Source of the DNA: Brevibacterium aurantiacum
GTDB taxonomy: Bacteria > Actinomycetota > Actinomycetes > Actinomycetales > Brevibacteriaceae
Length of the DNA: 64,000 nucleotides
Assembly (NCBI RefSeq): GCF_007558825.1
Contig: NZ_VLTK01000013.1
Span: 1-64,000 of the forward strand
Direction of reading: 5' to 3'
Made by a program: the position numbers and the translations under genes. Below the pieces are notes generated by a model. The model worked only from the letters and a program-made list of their open reading frames with translations, did no database searches and was not told the DNA's origin. Position 1 is the first letter of the stretch. The number at the start of each line of letters is the position of its first letter. This document shows, one piece after another, positions 62,040 to 64,000 of the stretch.

Positions 62040-62621
62040 ATGACCCTGCAGGAGCTGTCTCTGCCGCTGAAAACCGACCGTCTGCGCCTCCGTGCGTATC
62101 GGGACTCCGACGCCGAGGCTCTGCTGCCCATCTACTCCCGCGAAGACGTCGCGCGATTCCTTCTCTGCGAGCCGTGGACTGCCGAGGTCGCACGGACCGA
62201 GGTATCCAAACGCATTCCGAGAACCGGCCTGGACACCGAGGCTCGCGCACTCGCACTGGTCATCGAAACCGCGGACGGGCTGGAGAGCATCGAAGGCTCG
62301 GTCGTCATCGGCGACATCGCGATCTGGTTCGACGGAGAGTCATCGGAGAAGGCCGAGATCGGCTGGGTTCTCAACCCGGCGGCGGGCGGGCACGGATTCG
62401 CCACCGAAGCCGCCATCGCCATGCTCAACGCCGCCTTTGCCCACGACGGTCTCCATCGAATCATCGCTCAGATGGATGCCAGAAACACCGCCTCGGCGAG
62501 GTTGGCCTCACGCATCGGCATGCGACAGGAGGCTCACCTGCGGCAGGACTGGTGGTCAAAGGGCGAATGGAGCGACACGCTCATCTTCGGCATGCTGCGC
62601 AGCGACCGGCAGCAGGTATGA
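62040..62621 (+). CDS. GNAT acetyltransferase (RimJ/RimL type)
   Basis: A 193-residue GNAT of the Acetyltransf_3 group: LKTDRLRLRAYRDSDAEALLPIY at the N-terminus and the acetyl-CoA loop NPAAGGHGFATEAAIAMLNAAF, followed by RIIAQMDARNTASARLASRIGM. It acetylates an amine, perhaps a protein N-terminus or small compound. The ATG at 62040 starts the domain directly; an open frame to 61953 adds nothing conserved. No ribosome-binding site is visible, so it may be leaderless. It stands alone between two other transcription units. Confidence 0.85.
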   Translation: MTLQELSLPLKTDRLRLRAYRDSDAEALLPIYSREDVARFLLCEPWTAEVARTEVSKRIPRTGLDTEARALALVIETADGLESIEGSVVIGDIAIWFDGESSEKAEIGWVLNPAAGGHGFATEAAIAMLNAAFAHDGLHRIIAQMDARNTASARLASRIGMRQEAHLRQDWWSKGEWSDTLIFGMLRSDRQQV

Positions 62622-62723
62622 GGGTTCGCCCTCGATACCGGCCCACGTCATGTGACCCGTGTGACGAAAGGTCTGGGAAACAATCCGAAAACCCGGTCAA
62701 AGGTTCACGAAACGGGCCTCTGT

Positions 62724-62748
62724 GTGGTCGGAACCACCTCGGCGGTGG
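62724..62748 (+). promoter_or_regulatory. Two mutually exclusive hairpins upstream of alaA
   Basis: GTGGT (62724-62728) can pair with ACCAC (62733-62737), or CCACC (62734-62738) with GGTGG (62744-62748). The two stems share bases, so only one can form. It lies 60-84 bases upstream of alaA, in a 186-base gap otherwise without recognisable features. It may be chance in G/C-rich DNA. Confidence 0.25.
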
Positions 62749-62807
62749 CCATAGCGTGGTAATAGCGGTATCAGCAATCGTCGCATCGAAAGGTCCTCAG
62801 GGTTCCC

Positions 62808-64000
62808 ATGTACAGGCAGTCGTCGAAATTGGCCAACGTCCTCTATGACATTCGGGGACCCGTCCTCGAAGAGGCCGAGGCGATGGAGGCCAAGGGCCAC
62901 ACCATCCTCAAGCTCAACATCGGCAACCCCGCCCCCTTCGGATTCGAAGCCCCCGAAGCGATCGTCCATGACATGGTCAAGCAGCTTCCCGTTGCACAGG
63001 GCTATTCCGATTCGCGCGGAATCCTCTCCGGGCGCCGGGCCGTGGTCCAGTACTACGAGACCCGCGGCATCCACAATCTGGACACCTCCGAGGTGTTCCT
63101 GGGCAACGGAGTCAGCGAACTCATCACCCTGTCCCTGCAGGCGCTGTGCAACCCCGGCGACGAGATCCTCGTTCCCAGCCCGGACTACCCCCTGTGGACG
63201 GCATCGGTCGCACTCTCCGGCGGCACGCCCAAGCACTACCTGTGCGACGAAGCCACCGCCTGGCAGCCCGATCTCGACGACCTCGAATCGAAGATCACCG
63301 AGAACACCCGCGGCATCGTCGTCATCAACCCGAACAATCCCACCGGCGCCGTCTATTCGCGTGAGACCCTGAAGAAGATCGTCGACATCGCACGTCGCCA
63401 CGGCCTCATCATCTTCGCCGACGAGATCTACGAGAAGATCACCTACGACGATGTCGAAATGGTCAATATGGCCACGCTCACCGGCGACGATGTGCTGTGC
63501 CTGACCTACTCTGGTCTGTCGAAGGCCTACCGGATCGCCGGATACCGCGCCGGCTGGCTGGCCATCACCGGACCGCTGTCCGAGGCGAAGAGCTACCTCG
63601 AGGGGATCAAGCTCCTGGCTAATATGCGCATGTGTGCGAACGTTCCCGCTCAGCACGCGATCCAAGCTGCTCTGGGCGGCAAGCAGTCAATCGATGACCT
63701 CGTCCTGCCGCAGGGTCGCCTGGGTGCTCAGATGGACGTCGCCCACACGGGGCTGAACTCCATCGACGGCGTCTCTGCACATCGGGCCAGCGGAGCGCTC
63801 TACATGTTCGCAAAACTCGACGTCGAGAAGTTCGGGATCACCGACGACGAACAGTTCGCGCTCGATCTGCTGCGCGAGCAGAAGATCCTCGTCTCCCACG
63901 GCTCGGCCTTCAACTGGTCACGCCCGGACCACTTTCGGCTCGTCACCCTGCCCTCCGTCGAGGTGCTGGACGAATCGATCAACCGCCTCGGCGAGTTCCT
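62808..64000 (+). CDS. alaA: Glutamate-pyruvate (alanine) aminotransferase AlaA, truncated by the window end
   Basis: A PLP aminotransferase of class I/II that makes alanine from pyruvate with glutamate. 397 residues are visible without a stop, so only the last few are missing. Motifs: LNIGNPAPFGFEAPE, NGVSELI, NPNNPTGAVY, FADEIYEKITYD and the PLP lysine in YSGLSKAYRIAGYRAGW. The start is ATG 62808 (MYRQSSKLANVLYDIRGP), which matches AlaA start sequences. It is monocistronic here. Confidence 0.92.
   Translation, partial: MYRQSSKLANVLYDIRGPVLEEAEAMEAKGHTILKLNIGNPAPFGFEAPEAIVHDMVKQLPVAQGYSDSRGILSGRRAVVQYYETRGIHNLDTSEVFLGNGVSELITLSLQALCNPGDEILVPSPDYPLWTASVALSGGTPKHYLCDEATAWQPDLDDLESKITENTRGIVVINPNNPTGAVYSRETLKKIVDIARRHGLIIFADEIYEKITYDDVEMVNMATLTGDDVLCLTYSGLSKAYRIAGYRAGWLAITGPLSEAKSYLEGIKLLANMRMCANVPAQHAIQAALGGKQSIDDLVLPQGRLGAQMDVAHTGLNSIDGVSAHRASGALYMFAKLDVEKFGITDDEQFALDLLREQKILVSHGSAFNWSRPDHFRLVTLPSVEVLDESINRLGEF

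Noticed and set aside
1-64000. CRISPR arrays, tRNA/rRNA genes, insertion sequences and prophage
   Set aside because: No regularly spaced repeats, no structured RNA signature and no transposase, integrase or phage-type protein could be recognised by reading.

Overview
The window is dense, high-GC DNA with short intergenic gaps, many ATGA/GTGA stop-start overlaps, frequent GTG starts and several apparently leaderless genes. This is the style of an actinomycete. The gene content (SigK/RskA with an MPT70/MPT83-like fasciclin lipoprotein, Cox-type molybdenum hydroxylase, DesK/DesR-like pairs) would suit a Micrococcales member such as Brevibacterium, but the genus is inference only. I saw no rRNA, tRNA, CRISPR array, transposase, integrase or phage gene. 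No gap without a gene exceeds about 260 bases.

Left part (1-23 kb): recQ; a VOC-family protein; three separate OsmC/Ohr-family genes (2.7, 8.6 and 22.8 kb); an SLC13-type permease; an Lrp/AsnC regulator divergent from kynU; an MFS exporter; a complete dipeptide/oligopeptide ABC importer operon (dppA-B-C-D-F) ending in a tartrate/D-malate dehydrogenase-like gene; a TetR regulator divergent from that operon; an S9 peptidase; an alpha/beta hydrolase with the full residue set of fluoroacetate dehalogenase, coupled to an M20 peptidase; PPK2; and a TRIC-type membrane protein. A 19-bp palindrome beside the TetR gene recurs in front of the dehalogenase-like gene.

23-28 kb: a SigK module. A membrane-anchored sulfite-oxidase-family protein, an MPT70/MPT83-like fasciclin lipoprotein, sigK and rskA lie together. 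Two very similar SigK-type promoters (CCATCC-N15-[CG]CGAAT) precede the first two genes and a weaker one precedes sigK.

28-50.5 kb: the most interesting region, a catabolic island of 16 genes in three transcription units. One minus-strand unit carries an NCS2 permease, coxM, coxS, coxL, coxG and an amidase, next to a pucR-type regulator. The plus-strand unit carries allH (DUF2877) and a fused allF-allG (FdrA-DUF1116). The second minus-strand unit carries hyuA, hyuB, carbamate kinase, mocA, coxD, coxE and xdhC. I propose that the island oxidises and opens a cyclic ureide such as hydantoin or parabanate to oxalurate, phosphorolyses oxalurate to oxamate plus carbamoyl phosphate, makes ATP with carbamate kinase, and cleaves oxamate with the amidase. 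This combination is the candidate undescribed system.

50.6-62 kb: an NmrA-family protein, then two DesK/DesR-like two-component pairs and three ABC exporters (one with its own TetR regulator and a perfect 18-bp operator over the promoter). The right end holds a GNAT acetyltransferase and alaA, which runs off the window.
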